Shown: one piece after another, positions 49,775-60,228 of the stretch
How positions within the stretch are numbered: the first letter of the stretch is position 1
How the letters are laid out: every line of letters begins with the position of its first letter
Source of the DNA: Thiomonas sp. FB-6
Lineage (GTDB): Bacteria > Pseudomonadota > Gammaproteobacteria > Burkholderiales > Burkholderiaceae_C
DNA: 64,000 nt
NCBI RefSeq assembly: GCF_000377645.1
Contig: NZ_KB898474.1
Location: 62,001-126,000 of the forward strand
Direction of reading: 5' to 3'
The notes under the pieces: generated by a model
What the model was told of the DNA's origin: nothing
The model's input: only the letters and a program-made list of their open reading frames with translations
Databases searched by the model: none
Position numbers and translations under genes: made by a program

Positions 49775-51061
49775 ATGACCACACGCAGCTACCTCGCCGG
49801 ATTCGGCAACCAGTTCAGCAGCGAGGCCGAGCCCGGCACGCTGCCGCAGGGGCGCAACAGCCCGCAGCGCGCGGCTCGGGGCCTGTACGCCGAGCTCGTC
49901 TCGGGCAGCGCCTTCACCGCGCCGCGCGCCCAGAACCAGCGCAGCTGGCTGTACCGCCGGCAGCCCGCGGTGGTCACGGGCGCCTACGCGCCCTACGAGC
50001 AGCCGCACTGGAAAAGCGGCGCCGCCCAGGGCGTGGACTTCCCGCCCGATCCGCTGCGCTGGCATCCGATCGCCATTCCCGAGCAGCCGCTGGACTTCGT
50101 CGACGGCCTGCGCACCATCGTGGTCAACGGCGACCCGGAGGCGCAGACGGGCGTGGCCGCGCACCTGGTGCTGATGAACCGCTCGATGCAGGCGCGCGCG
50201 CTGGTCAACGCCGACGCCGAGATGCTGCTGGTGCCCCAGCAGGGCGAGCTGAGCATCGTCACCGAGTTCGGCATCCTCGACCTGCGCCCCGGCGAGATCG
50301 CGCTGCTGCCGCGCGGCATCGCCTTCAGCGTGAAGGTGCAGGGCCCGTCGCGGGTCTACGTGTGCGAGAACTACGGCGCGCCGTTCCGGCTGCCCGAGCT
50401 CGGCCCCATCGGCAGCAACGGCCTGGCGGCCGCGCGCGACTTCCTGGCCCCGGTGGCGGCCTACGAGCAGCCGCAGGAGCAGCCCTACGAGATCGTGCGC
50501 AAGTTCGGCGGCCGCCTGTGGCACACGCGCCAGGCGCGCACGCCCTTCGACGTCGTCGCCTGGCACGGCAACCTGGTGCCGTTCAAGTACGACACGGCCC
50601 ATTTCATGGTCATCGGAACCGTCAGCTTCGATCACCCGGACCCGAGCATCTTCACGGTGCTGACCAGCCCCAGCGACACCCCGGGCACGGCGAACTGCGA
50701 CTTCGTGATCTTCCCGCCGCGCTGGATGGTGGCCGAGGACACCTTCCGCCCGCCCTGGTACCACCGCAACCTGATGAGCGAATTCATGGGCCTGGTGTAC
50801 GGCCAGTACGACGCCAAGCCCGAGGGCTTCAAGCCCGGCGGCATGAGCCTGCACGACTGCATGGTGCCCCACGGGCCCGACGCCGAGGCCTTCGACAAGG
50901 CCAGCAACGCGCCGCTGGCCCCGCACAAGCTCGAGGGCACGCTGGCCTTCATGTTCGAGAGCCGCTGGCGCTTCAAGCCCACCGCCTACGCGATGCAATG
51001 CGGCGCGCTGGACACGACCTACGCCGACTGCTGGTCCACGCTGAAGGAGGGCCTGCGATGA
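49775..51061 (+). CDS. hmgA: Homogentisate 1,2-dioxygenase
   Basis: A 428-residue Fe(II) ring-cleaving dioxygenase converting homogentisate to maleylacetoacetate in phenylalanine/tyrosine catabolism. The metal ligands are visible in P-W-Y-H-R-N-L-M-S-E-F-M and M-V-P-H-G-P-D (His, Glu, His). Opening S-Y-L-A-G-F-G-N-Q-F-S-S-E-A is diagnostic. Overlaps fahA by four bases. No maleylacetoacetate isomerase gene is in the window. Confidence 0.96.
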   Translation: MTTRSYLAGFGNQFSSEAEPGTLPQGRNSPQRAARGLYAELVSGSAFTAPRAQNQRSWLYRRQPAVVTGAYAPYEQPHWKSGAAQGVDFPPDPLRWHPIAIPEQPLDFVDGLRTIVVNGDPEAQTGVAAHLVLMNRSMQARALVNADAEMLLVPQQGELSIVTEFGILDLRPGEIALLPRGIAFSVKVQGPSRVYVCENYGAPFRLPELGPIGSNGLAAARDFLAPVAAYEQPQEQPYEIVRKFGGRLWHTRQARTPFDVVAWHGNLVPFKYDTAHFMVIGTVSFDHPDPSIFTVLTSPSDTPGTANCDFVIFPPRWMVAEDTFRPPWYHRNLMSEFMGLVYGQYDAKPEGFKPGGMSLHDCMVPHGPDAEAFDKASNAPLAPHKLEGTLAFMFESRWRFKPTAYAMQCGALDTTYADCWSTLKEGLR

Positions 51062-52380
51062 GCGGCGGACTCGACGCCACGCACGACCCGGCGCTGCGCA
51101 GCTGGGTGGCCTCGGCCAACCGGCCGGACAGCGATTTCCCGATCCAGAACCTGCCCTTCGGGCGTTTCCGGGTGGACGGCCAGCCCTGGCGCATCGGCGT
51201 GGCCATCGGCGACCAGGTGCTGGACCTGCGCCTGGCGGCGCAGGCGCGGGCGCTGCCCGAATCGCTGTCCGAATCGCTGGTTCCGCTGGCCGCGGGGGAT
51301 CTGAACGCCTTCATGGCGCTGGGTCCGGGCGCCCGCGTGGCGCTGCGCCGGGCACTGTCCGGTGCGCTGGCCGCGGGCAGCGTCGCGCAGGCGAGCCTGA
51401 GTTCCTGCCTGGTGCCGCAGGCGCGCGCGGAACTGGGCGTGGCCTGCGAGATCGGCGACTACACCGACTTCTACGTGGGCATCCACCACGCCACCGCGGT
51501 GGGCAAGCTGTTCCGCCCCGACAACCCGCTGCTGCCCAACTACAAGTGGGTGCCCATCGGCTACCACGGGCGTGCGTCGACCATCCTGCCCAGCGGGCAG
51601 GACTTCGCGCGGCCCTGGGGGCAGCTCAAGGCCGCCGATGCCGAGGCGCCGGTGCTGCGCCCCACGGCGCGCCTGGACTTCGAGCTGGAAATGGGCATCG
51701 TCATCGGCGGCGCCAACGCGCCCGGCGAGGCGGTGCCCATCGAGCGGGCCGAGGAGCAGGTGTTCGGCCTGACCCTGTTCAACGACTGGAGCGCACGCGA
51801 CGTGCAGGCCTGGGAATACCAGCCGCTGGGCCCCTTCCTGTCGAAGAACTTCGCCAGCACCATCGCGCCCTGGGTGGTCACGCTCGAAGCCCTGGCGCCC
51901 TTCCGCCGCCCCTTCGCGCGCGCCGCCGGCGAGCCCCGGCCTCTGCCCTATCTGCACTGCGACTCCGACGCCGCATCCGGCGCCTTCGACGTGGGCCTGG
52001 AGGTCTGGCTGAGCACCGCGCGCATGCGCGAGCAGGGCCTGGGGGCACACTGCATCAGCCGCTCCAACTTCGCCGACGCGGCCTACTGGAGCGTCGCGCA
52101 ACTGGTGGCCCATCACACGGTGGGCGGCTGCGCGCTGCGCCCCGGCGACCTCTTCGGCTCGGGCACGCTGTCGGGCCCGCGCCCCGAGCAGGCCGGCTCG
52201 ATGCTCGAACTCTCGCAAGGCGGCAAGCAGCCGATCCAGCTGCCCGGAGGCGAGCAGCGAAGCTTCCTCGAGGACGGCGACGAACTCAGCCTGCGTGGAG
52301 TGTGCGAGCGCCCGGGCGCGGTGCGCATCGGCTTCGGCGCCTGCAGCGCGCGCGTGCTGCCGGCGCGGCCCAGGCCCTGA
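51058..52380 (+). CDS. fahA: Fumarylacetoacetase
   Basis: A 440-residue FAH enzyme hydrolysing fumarylacetoacetate to fumarate and acetoacetate, the last step of tyrosine breakdown. Domain order is the N-terminal SH3-like domain, then the FAH catalytic domain with Y-T-D-F-Y-V-G-I-H-H-A-T, Y-H-G-R-A-S-T, D-F-E-L-E-M-G metal ligands and F-N-D-W-S-A-R-D. Start ATG overlaps the hmgA stop (ATGA). It is convergent with the IclR gene. Confidence 0.96.
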   Translation: MSGGLDATHDPALRSWVASANRPDSDFPIQNLPFGRFRVDGQPWRIGVAIGDQVLDLRLAAQARALPESLSESLVPLAAGDLNAFMALGPGARVALRRALSGALAAGSVAQASLSSCLVPQARAELGVACEIGDYTDFYVGIHHATAVGKLFRPDNPLLPNYKWVPIGYHGRASTILPSGQDFARPWGQLKAADAEAPVLRPTARLDFELEMGIVIGGANAPGEAVPIERAEEQVFGLTLFNDWSARDVQAWEYQPLGPFLSKNFASTIAPWVVTLEALAPFRRPFARAAGEPRPLPYLHCDSDAASGAFDVGLEVWLSTARMREQGLGAHCISRSNFADAAYWSVAQLVAHHTVGGCALRPGDLFGSGTLSGPRPEQAGSMLELSQGGKQPIQLPGGEQRSFLEDGDELSLRGVCERPGAVRIGFGACSARVLPARPRP

Positions 52381-52411
52381 CGGCTGGCGGCGCCCGGTCC
52401 GCGGCGCAGGC

Positions 52412-53209
52412 TCAACGCGCCGGCGGGCGCACGCCCAGGCGCTGGGAAATGCGAGCCGCGGCCTCGCGCACCGCGCGCGCCGAGGCACCGTCCCAATCGG
52501 CCGACAGGCGATCCGCGTGGTCCAGCGCGGTGACCACCAGCACCGGGGTTCCCTCGTGGTCGAAGGCGGCCGCGCTGAAGGCGTTCACCCCGGGCAGCGG
52601 GCTGCCGGCGGCGCGCGTGACGCCGTGGCGCGCCATCTCGTCGCGCACCGCCTGCAGTTCCCGCGGCGAGGGCCCGCGCCCGGCAGGGCGCCCGCGCGCG
52701 GCGAGTTCCCCGAAGGGGCCCGCCGCCTCGATCAGGCGCTCGGCCGGCAGCGTGGCCGCGAAGGCGCGGCCCGTCGCGGTCTCCAGCAGGGCCATCACGC
52801 TGCCCACGCGCAAGGCGATGTGCAAGGCCTGGCGCGCCTCGATCAGGCGCACCACGGTGGGGCCGAAGTTGCCCCACACCGCCAGCATCACCGCGTGCCC
52901 GGTCTGCGCCGCGAGTTCCTGGATCACCGGCTCGGCTTCGCGCATCGGATCGAGCTGGTGCAGGCAGGTCAGCCCGATGCGCAGCGCCGCGGGCCCCAGG
53001 CGGTAGCGCGCGCCGAGCTGCTCCTGCTCGACCAGGCCCAGGCGCGCGTAGCTCACCAGGTAGGGGTGGGCGCGCGAGGCGCTCAGCCCGGCTCGCGCGG
53101 CCAGGTCCTTCAGCGCCAGCGGCTCGGCGCTGTCGGCCAGCACCAGCAGCAGCCGGCCGCCGACTTCGATGGACTGGATGGCGCGTTGCGCCTTGTCGCC
53201 CTGCTGCAT
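52412..53209 (-). CDS. IclR-family regulator of the hmg operon
   Basis: A 265-residue IclR protein. The winged helix is in residues 12-75 (SIEVGGRLLLVLADSAEPLALKDLAARAGLSASRAHPYLVSYARLGLV) and the rest is the GAF-like effector domain. Placed directly behind the fahA gene and convergent with it, it is the natural repressor of MBL-hmgA-fahA, as HmgR is in pseudomonads. GAGG precedes ATG 53209. The effector is probably homogentisate (inference). Confidence 0.84.
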   Translation of the reverse strand: MQQGDKAQRAIQSIEVGGRLLLVLADSAEPLALKDLAARAGLSASRAHPYLVSYARLGLVEQEQLGARYRLGPAALRIGLTCLHQLDPMREAEPVIQELAAQTGHAVMLAVWGNFGPTVVRLIEARQALHIALRVGSVMALLETATGRAFAATLPAERLIEAAGPFGELAARGRPAGRGPSPRELQAVRDEMARHGVTRAAGSPLPGVNAFSAAAFDHEGTPVLVVTALDHADRLSADWDGASARAVREAAARISQRLGVRPPAR

Positions 53210-53394
53210 CGGCGGGCCTCCGAAAGAGAAAGGGGATCGGTGTAGGGGCAATGGTAAATCAATTTGCGATGAACAAATCGCGCGCCCTGGCCTGGCGCCC
53301 GCCCGCGCCGGCTTGACCCAGGTCGTCCCGAGGCGGCCTCGATACATCCTAAGATGCCTGCGTCCAGGCTCCGCAGGCGAACTCGCTCGCTCCG

Positions 53395-55773
53395 ATGTCT
53401 TCCACCCTCCAGGCGCCCGGCACGGGCGCCACCGACCGTTCCCGGGGCCTGGATTCCGCCGATGCGCGGCAGCGCGCACTGCGCTTCGGACCGAATGCGG
53501 TCGAGCCGGCCCGCAACGCCTGGTGGCGCCAGCTGCTGGGCAAGTTCTGGGGCCCGGTGCCCTGGATGCTCGAGGCGGTGGTGGTGCTGCAGCTCTTGCT
53601 GCACCGTGGGCAGGAGGCGCTGGTCATCGCCTTCCTGCTCGGCTTCAACGCCCTCGTGGCCTACGCGCAGGAACGGCGCGCCAGCGATGCACTGGCCTTG
53701 TTGCGCCGCCGGCTGCAGGTGATGGCGCGCGTGCTGCGCGACGGCAGCTGGAGCCGCCTGCCGGCCGCGCAACTGGTGCCCGGCGACGTCGTGCACCTGC
53801 GCGCCGGCGACATCGTGCCCGCCGACCTGACGCTGTTCGACGGCGGCGTCGCGCTCGACCAGTCGGCGCTCACCGGGGAATCGCTGGCGGTGGACGCGGC
53901 GCCCGGCCAGCCCGCCTACACCGGATCCATCGTGCGCCAGGGCGAAGCCAGCGGCGAGGTCACCGCGACCGGCCCGCGCACCTACTTCGGGCGCACCGCG
54001 GAACTGCTGCGCGAGGCCTCGGCGCCCAGCCACATGCAAAGGACCATCCTGGCCATCGTGCAGCGCCTCGTCGCCTTCGACCTGCTGCTGGTGCTGCTGG
54101 TGATCGTCTACGCGCTGCGCCACGCGCTGCCGCTGGGCGACACCCTGGTGTTCGCGCTGATGCTGCTGGTGGCTAGCGTGCCGGTGGCACTTCCGGCCAC
54201 CTACACGCTGGCCACCGCGGTGGCCGCGTCGCGCCTGGCGCGCCAGGGCGTGCTGGTGACCCGGCTGCCGGCGGTGGAGGAGGCCGCGGCGATGGATACC
54301 CTGCTGTCGGACAAGACCGGCACCCTCACGCGCAACGCCCTCAGCCTGGAGGCCTGCAAGGCCGTGGGCGGCGTGTCCGAGTCCGAGGTGCTGCGCGCGG
54401 CCGCGCTGGCCAGCGACGCCGCCACCCAGGATCCGCTGGACCTGGCCGTGCTCGAGGCCTGGAGCCGGCGCGCGCAGGATGCGCCGGCCGCGCCGCCGCC
54501 CGCGGCACAGGCGCCGCGCAGCGCCTTCCATCCCTTCGACCCGGCCACGCGCCTGAGCGAGGGCGTGTACGCGATCGACGGCGGGGACTGGCACGCGCTG
54601 AAGGGGGCCGCGGAGGCCGTGCTCGACCGCTGCGGTGCCGACGCCGCGCAGCGCGCCTCGGCCGCGCGGACCGAGCAGGAGCTCGCCGGCACTGGCGCGC
54701 GCGTGCTCGCGGTGGCCGCCGGGCCGCGCGGCGCACTGCGCTTGCTCGGCTGGGTCGCGCTGTCGGACCCGCCGCGCCCCGACGCCGCGCAACTGATCGC
54801 GCGCCTGCGCGAGCTCGGAGTGCGCGTGAGCATGGCCACCGGCGACGCGCTGCAGACCGCGCGCGCCCTCGGCGAGCGCATCGGGCTGGGCACGCGCGTG
54901 TGCACCGTCGACGCCGCGCATACCCTGCACCCCGAGGACTGCGACATCTTCGCCCGCGTGCTGCCGCAGGACAAGCATGCCATCGTGCGTGCCTTGCAGC
55001 GTGACGGCCACGTCACCGGCATGACCGGCGACGGCGTCAACGACGCCCCCGCGTTGCGCCAGGCGGAACTCGGCATTGCCGTGGCCAGCGCCACCGACGT
55101 GGCCAAGGCGGCCGCCGGCGTGGTGCTCACGGACCCGGGGCTGGGCGGGGTGCTCACCGTGGTCGCGGCCGGACGCGAAGTGCACCGGCGCATGCTGACC
55201 TACGTGCTCAACAAGGTGCTCAAGACCCTGGAGACCGTGGTGTTCCTCACCGCGGGCCTGTGGCTGACCGGCGGCTTCGTGATTTCGTCGCGCCTGATCG
55301 TGCTGCTGCTGTTCGCCAACGACTTCGTCACCATGAGCATCGCCGTCGACCGCGTGCGTGCGGCGCCGCGCCCGCAGCGCTGGCGCGTCGGGCAACTGGT
55401 GGGGGCGGCCTCGCTGCTGGCCGTGGTCTCGCTGCTGTTCTCGATGTCGGTCTACGCCTGGGCGCGCGCGCGCCTCGGGCTGGATGCCGCGCAACTGCAG
55501 ACCCTGGTATTCCTGCTGCTGGTGTTCACCACCCAGGCCAATGTGTACGTGCTGCGCGACGACGCGCGCCTGGGCGCCTTCGCCCCCGGCCGCGTGCTGG
55601 CCGCGGCCAGCGCCGCCGACCTGCTGCTGGTCTGCGCGCTCGCCGGCAGCGCCACGCTGATGGCCGGGCTCCCCTGGGCCCTGATCGGCTGGCTGTTGCT
55701 GCTGACCGCCGGCTTCGCGCTGACGCTCGACCAGGCCAAGCGCCTGGTCCTGGTGCGCTTCGGCCTGCGCTGA
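53395..55773 (+). CDS. P3A-type (plasma-membrane H+-ATPase-like) cation ATPase
   Basis: A 792-residue P-type ATPase with about 10 membrane helices. The actuator motif is S-A-L-T-G-E-S near residue 162, the phosphorylation site D306-K-T-G-T-L-T, and the hinge T-G-D-G-V-N-D-A-P-A-L. S-A-T-D-V-A-K-A-A-A-G and the absence of CPx metal motifs place it in the P3A group with archaeal and plant-type proton pumps. An N-terminal cation-ATPase domain (A-L-R-F-G-P-N-A-V) is present, with no HMA domain. It may export protons and fits acid or pH stress, but ion specificity is an inference. Confidence 0.9.
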   Translation: MSSTLQAPGTGATDRSRGLDSADARQRALRFGPNAVEPARNAWWRQLLGKFWGPVPWMLEAVVVLQLLLHRGQEALVIAFLLGFNALVAYAQERRASDALALLRRRLQVMARVLRDGSWSRLPAAQLVPGDVVHLRAGDIVPADLTLFDGGVALDQSALTGESLAVDAAPGQPAYTGSIVRQGEASGEVTATGPRTYFGRTAELLREASAPSHMQRTILAIVQRLVAFDLLLVLLVIVYALRHALPLGDTLVFALMLLVASVPVALPATYTLATAVAASRLARQGVLVTRLPAVEEAAAMDTLLSDKTGTLTRNALSLEACKAVGGVSESEVLRAAALASDAATQDPLDLAVLEAWSRRAQDAPAAPPPAAQAPRSAFHPFDPATRLSEGVYAIDGGDWHALKGAAEAVLDRCGADAAQRASAARTEQELAGTGARVLAVAAGPRGALRLLGWVALSDPPRPDAAQLIARLRELGVRVSMATGDALQTARALGERIGLGTRVCTVDAAHTLHPEDCDIFARVLPQDKHAIVRALQRDGHVTGMTGDGVNDAPALRQAELGIAVASATDVAKAAAGVVLTDPGLGGVLTVVAAGREVHRRMLTYVLNKVLKTLETVVFLTAGLWLTGGFVISSRLIVLLLFANDFVTMSIAVDRVRAAPRPQRWRVGQLVGAASLLAVVSLLFSMSVYAWARARLGLDAAQLQTLVFLLLVFTTQANVYVLRDDARLGAFAPGRVLAAASAADLLLVCALAGSATLMAGLPWALIGWLLLLTAGFALTLDQAKRLVLVRFGLR

Positions 55774-55840
55774 GCCATGCGGCGCGGCCTCAGGCATCAT
55801 CGGGGTTGCCGGAGCCTTCCGACGCCTCCAGGAGCCGCCC

Positions 55841-56443
55841 ATGCGCCGACGCGAGCTATGGACCCATTCCACGGTGGTGGCGATGATCGTGGTCTGCGCC
55901 GCGCTGCTGGCCGCCTCGTGGCGCCTGGGCGCGCTCGCGCGGGCCTGGCCGCTGCTGCTGCTCCCGGTGGTGCTGGCGCCCTTCGTCGAGTTCGGCCTGC
56001 ACCGCTTCGTGCTGCACGCGCCGCTGCCGGCGCGCGACGGCCTGCGCCGCAGGCTGCAGGTCGACCTGCACCATGCCCACCATGCCGAACCCCGCGACGT
56101 GGCGCGCCTGTTCTGGCCGGCCTGGGCGCTGCTGCCGCTGGCCGCGTCCACCTACGGCGCCTACGCGCTGCTGTTCGGGCCCGCCACCGCGCTGGTGCCC
56201 ATGGCGGGCAGCGTGGGCTATTTCGTGTTCTACGAGTGGATGCACTTCTCGCACCACGACCCGGCGTACCAGCCTCGTACACGCTACGGCATGCGCATGC
56301 GCCGCGCGCACATGCACCACCACTACTACAACGCCTCGTACTGGTGGGGCATCACCAACGACCTGGCCGACGTGCTGCTGCGCACCGGCGGCGGCGCCGC
56401 CTACCCCAAGCCGCCGCGCGGCGACCCGCGCAGCCTGCGCTGA
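55841..56443 (+). CDS. Fatty-acid hydroxylase-superfamily membrane protein
   Basis: A 200-residue integral membrane protein of the sterol desaturase/fatty acid hydroxylase fold. Histidine boxes are H-R-F-V-L-H, D-L-H-H-A-H-H-A-E, F-S-H-H-D and H-M-H-H-H-Y-Y-N, which would hold a di-iron site. Four hydrophobic helices are predicted. Such proteins hydroxylate fatty acids, carotenoids or sphingolipids; the substrate here is not evident. Starts 67 bp after the ATPase and may share its transcript. Confidence 0.84.
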   Translation: MRRRELWTHSTVVAMIVVCAALLAASWRLGALARAWPLLLLPVVLAPFVEFGLHRFVLHAPLPARDGLRRRLQVDLHHAHHAEPRDVARLFWPAWALLPLAASTYGAYALLFGPATALVPMAGSVGYFVFYEWMHFSHHDPAYQPRTRYGMRMRRAHMHHHYYNASYWWGITNDLADVLLRTGGGAAYPKPPRGDPRSLR

Positions 56444-56459
56444 GCCGCGGCGCCGGGCC

Positions 56460-58010
<1,551 letters not shown>

Positions 58011-58052
58011 CTAGGCGCGCACGGAAGGGGAGCCTTTGAGCTAGATGAAAGC

Positions 58053-58112
58053 TTGCGCGATTCCTGGCGCGATTCCTTGTGCGGATCCTTGCGCGGATCC
58101 ATGCCCGAATCG
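58053..58112. repeat. Tandem 12-bp repeat (five units)
   Basis: Consecutive 12-mers: TTGCGCGATTCC, TGGCGCGATTCC, TTGTGCGGATCC, TTGCGCGGATCC, ATGCCCGAATCG. Adjacent units differ at one to three positions; the last is most degenerate. It lies between the CoA-transferase start region and the end of the ammonia-lyase gene. No secondary-structure or phase-variation role is evident. Confidence 0.8.
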
Positions 58113-58116
58113 GCGT

Positions 58117-59079
58117 TCAGCTCGCCGCCAGCAGTTCGGCGAAGCGCGCCATGTCCACGTTGCCGCCGCTGAGCAGCACGCCCACGCGCTTGCCGCGCAG
58201 TTGCGCGCCCATGCGGCGGGCGGCGGCCAGGCCCAGGCAGCCGGTGGGCTCGACCACCAGTTTCATGCGCTCGGCCAGGAAACGCATGGTGTCGACCAGC
58301 TCCGCGTCGCTGGCCGTGAGAATGTCCGTGACCTCGCGGCGGATGATGGGGAAGGTCAGCGTGCCCAGGTGCTGGGTCTGCGCGCCGTCGGCAATGGTGC
58401 GCGGGGTGTCGATGTGCACGATCGAGCCGCTACGCAGCGAGCGCTGGCCGTCGTCACCGGCTTCCGGTTCCACGCCATAGAGCTGGCAGTCGGGCGCCAG
58501 CGCCGCCCTCACCAGCGCGCTGCCCGACAACAGTCCGCCGCCGCCCAGGGGCACGAACAGGGCGTCGAGCTCGCCCGCCTGCTCGAACAGTTCCCGGGCC
58601 GCCGTGCCCTGGCCGCAGATCACGTCGGGGTGGTCGTAGGGCGGGATCAGGGTCAGCCCGTCGCGCTCGGCCAGCGCCCGGCCGATCTGCTCGCGGTCTT
58701 CGCGGTAGCGGTCGTACACCACCACCTTGCCCCCGTAGCCGCGCGTGGCCGCCACCTTGGCGGCCGGCGCGTCGTGGGGCATCAGGATGGTCGCGGGCAT
58801 GTCCAGCAGGCTGGCCGACAGCGCGATGGCCTGGGCATGGTTGCCCGAGGAGAAGGCCACCACGCCGGCCTTGCGCCGCGACGGGTCCAGGCTGGCCAGC
58901 GCGTTGAAGGCGCCGCGGAACTTGAAGGCCCCCATGCGCTGCAGGTTCTCGCACTTGAGATGCACGGTGGCGCCGAGTTCGGCGTCCAGGGTGCGCGAGC
59001 TCATCACCGGCGTGCGGTGGGCATGCGCCTCGATGCGGCGCGCGGCGGCCAGGACGCCTTCGAAGGTGGGTTCGGTCAT
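58117..59079 (-). CDS. PLP-dependent threonine/3-hydroxyaspartate ammonia-lyase or serine racemase
   Basis: A 320-residue fold-type II PLP enzyme. The Schiff-base Lys is K53 in A-F-K-F-R-G-A; S-S-G-N-H-A-Q (near residue 76) and the phosphate-binding G-G-G-G-L-L (near residue 177) are intact. Length and motifs fit the threo-3-hydroxy-L-aspartate ammonia-lyase/serine racemase group better than biosynthetic IlvA, which has an extra regulatory domain. Exact substrate uncertain. Confidence 0.86.
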   Translation of the reverse strand: MTEPTFEGVLAAARRIEAHAHRTPVMSSRTLDAELGATVHLKCENLQRMGAFKFRGAFNALASLDPSRRKAGVVAFSSGNHAQAIALSASLLDMPATILMPHDAPAAKVAATRGYGGKVVVYDRYREDREQIGRALAERDGLTLIPPYDHPDVICGQGTAARELFEQAGELDALFVPLGGGGLLSGSALVRAALAPDCQLYGVEPEAGDDGQRSLRSGSIVHIDTPRTIADGAQTQHLGTLTFPIIRREVTDILTASDAELVDTMRFLAERMKLVVEPTGCLGLAAARRMGAQLRGKRVGVLLSGGNVDMARFAELLAAS

Positions 59080-59211
59080 GGGTAATTGCGGCGCGCGCGG
59101 CGCAAGCGTCGCGACTGTTGCATTCTGTCAAGCGAAAATGTAGCAGTCCGGCGGATACTTCGGGCATGGCGCGCGCAAGCGGCGCCCCCTCCATTGCCCG
59201 AGAGCCTTCCG

Positions 59212-60063
59212 ATGCGCATGTTCACCATTCTTGCCCTGGCCTTCGCGGCAACGGGCGCGGCGAAAGCCGCCACGCTGCCCGGCCTTCCCGCCGGGCCGCT
59301 CGGCCCGTCGATCCAGCGCGGCCACGACATGATCATGGAAACCGGCGCCGACCCGCGGATGAAGGCCTTCGTGGGTAACGCGCTGAACTGCGCCAGCTGC
59401 CACACCGACGGCGGCGACAACACGCACCCCGGCAATTTCCTGTCCACGGCCGGCAAGTTTCCCTCGTATTCGAAGCGTGAGAACACGGTGATCACGCTCG
59501 AGGACCGGATCGCCAACTGTTTCATGCGCAGCATGAACGGCATGCGCCCGAGCACCGACAGCAGCGTGGTGGTGGACATGGCGGCCTACATCAGCTGGCT
59601 GGACCGCGGCAAGCCGATCCTGGCCGCGCCGCCGCCCGCCGCGGCCAGCCCTTATCCGGCCATGCTCAAGCGCGCCGGCCATGCCGACGTACTCGCCGGC
59701 TCGCAGCTGTACCAGGCGCAGTGCGCGTCCTGCCACGGCGCCACCGGAGGGGGCGTGGCCGGGGCCTTCCCGCCGCTGTGGGGGCCTGACAGCTACAACG
59801 CCGGCGCGGGGCTGGCCAACGTGGCCAAGCTGGCCACCTGGGTGAAGGGAAACATGCCCCTGGGCAATGCCCACCTGAGCGAGAAGCAAGCCTTCGAGGT
59901 GGCACTGTTCGTGGATACCCAGGCGCGTCCGGATTTCGTGCTGTCGCAACACTTGCCGCCCGGCACGCGCCCCGAGGATTACAACGCCCAGGTGCGCAGC
60001 GAGACCGATACGGTCGAGAGCAACCTGCGCAAGGTGGGGTTGTCCCTGAAGACCCTGCGCTGA
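59212..60063 (+). CDS. tsdA: Di-haem c-type cytochrome, thiosulfate dehydrogenase (TsdA)-like
   Basis: A 283-residue exported di-haem cytochrome c. The signal peptide is about 1-20. Haem 1 is C60-A-S-C-H64, followed by T-L-E-D-R-I-A-N-C103, which aligns with the Cys axial ligand of TsdA; haem 2 is C171-A-S-C-H175. This is the thiosulfate dehydrogenase architecture that joins two thiosulfates to tetrathionate. ATG 59212 was chosen because it gives the signal peptide. No TsdB or sox genes are nearby. Confidence 0.88.
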   Translation: MRMFTILALAFAATGAAKAATLPGLPAGPLGPSIQRGHDMIMETGADPRMKAFVGNALNCASCHTDGGDNTHPGNFLSTAGKFPSYSKRENTVITLEDRIANCFMRSMNGMRPSTDSSVVVDMAAYISWLDRGKPILAAPPPAAASPYPAMLKRAGHADVLAGSQLYQAQCASCHGATGGGVAGAFPPLWGPDSYNAGAGLANVAKLATWVKGNMPLGNAHLSEKQAFEVALFVDTQARPDFVLSQHLPPGTRPEDYNAQVRSETDTVESNLRKVGLSLKTLR

Positions 60064-60228
60064 GCAGGTGTGCATCCTGAGCCCGGCCGAAGCGGCGTGA
60101 GCTGATCGCGGCCGGCCCGAGGCGCGGGCCGGAGCCGGGGCGGTGCAATGTCCCCATTGGCATCGCCGGCGCCAGGGTCGGCAACGCGTGGCTACAGTGC
60201 CGCGGGTGTCCCGATTCCGGAGCCCGCC

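Noticed and set aside
53240-53290. Dyad ATTTG...CAAAT upstream of the IclR gene as its operator
   Set aside because: It does not match the TTTGACA repeat at the hmg promoter, so I cannot tie it to IclR.
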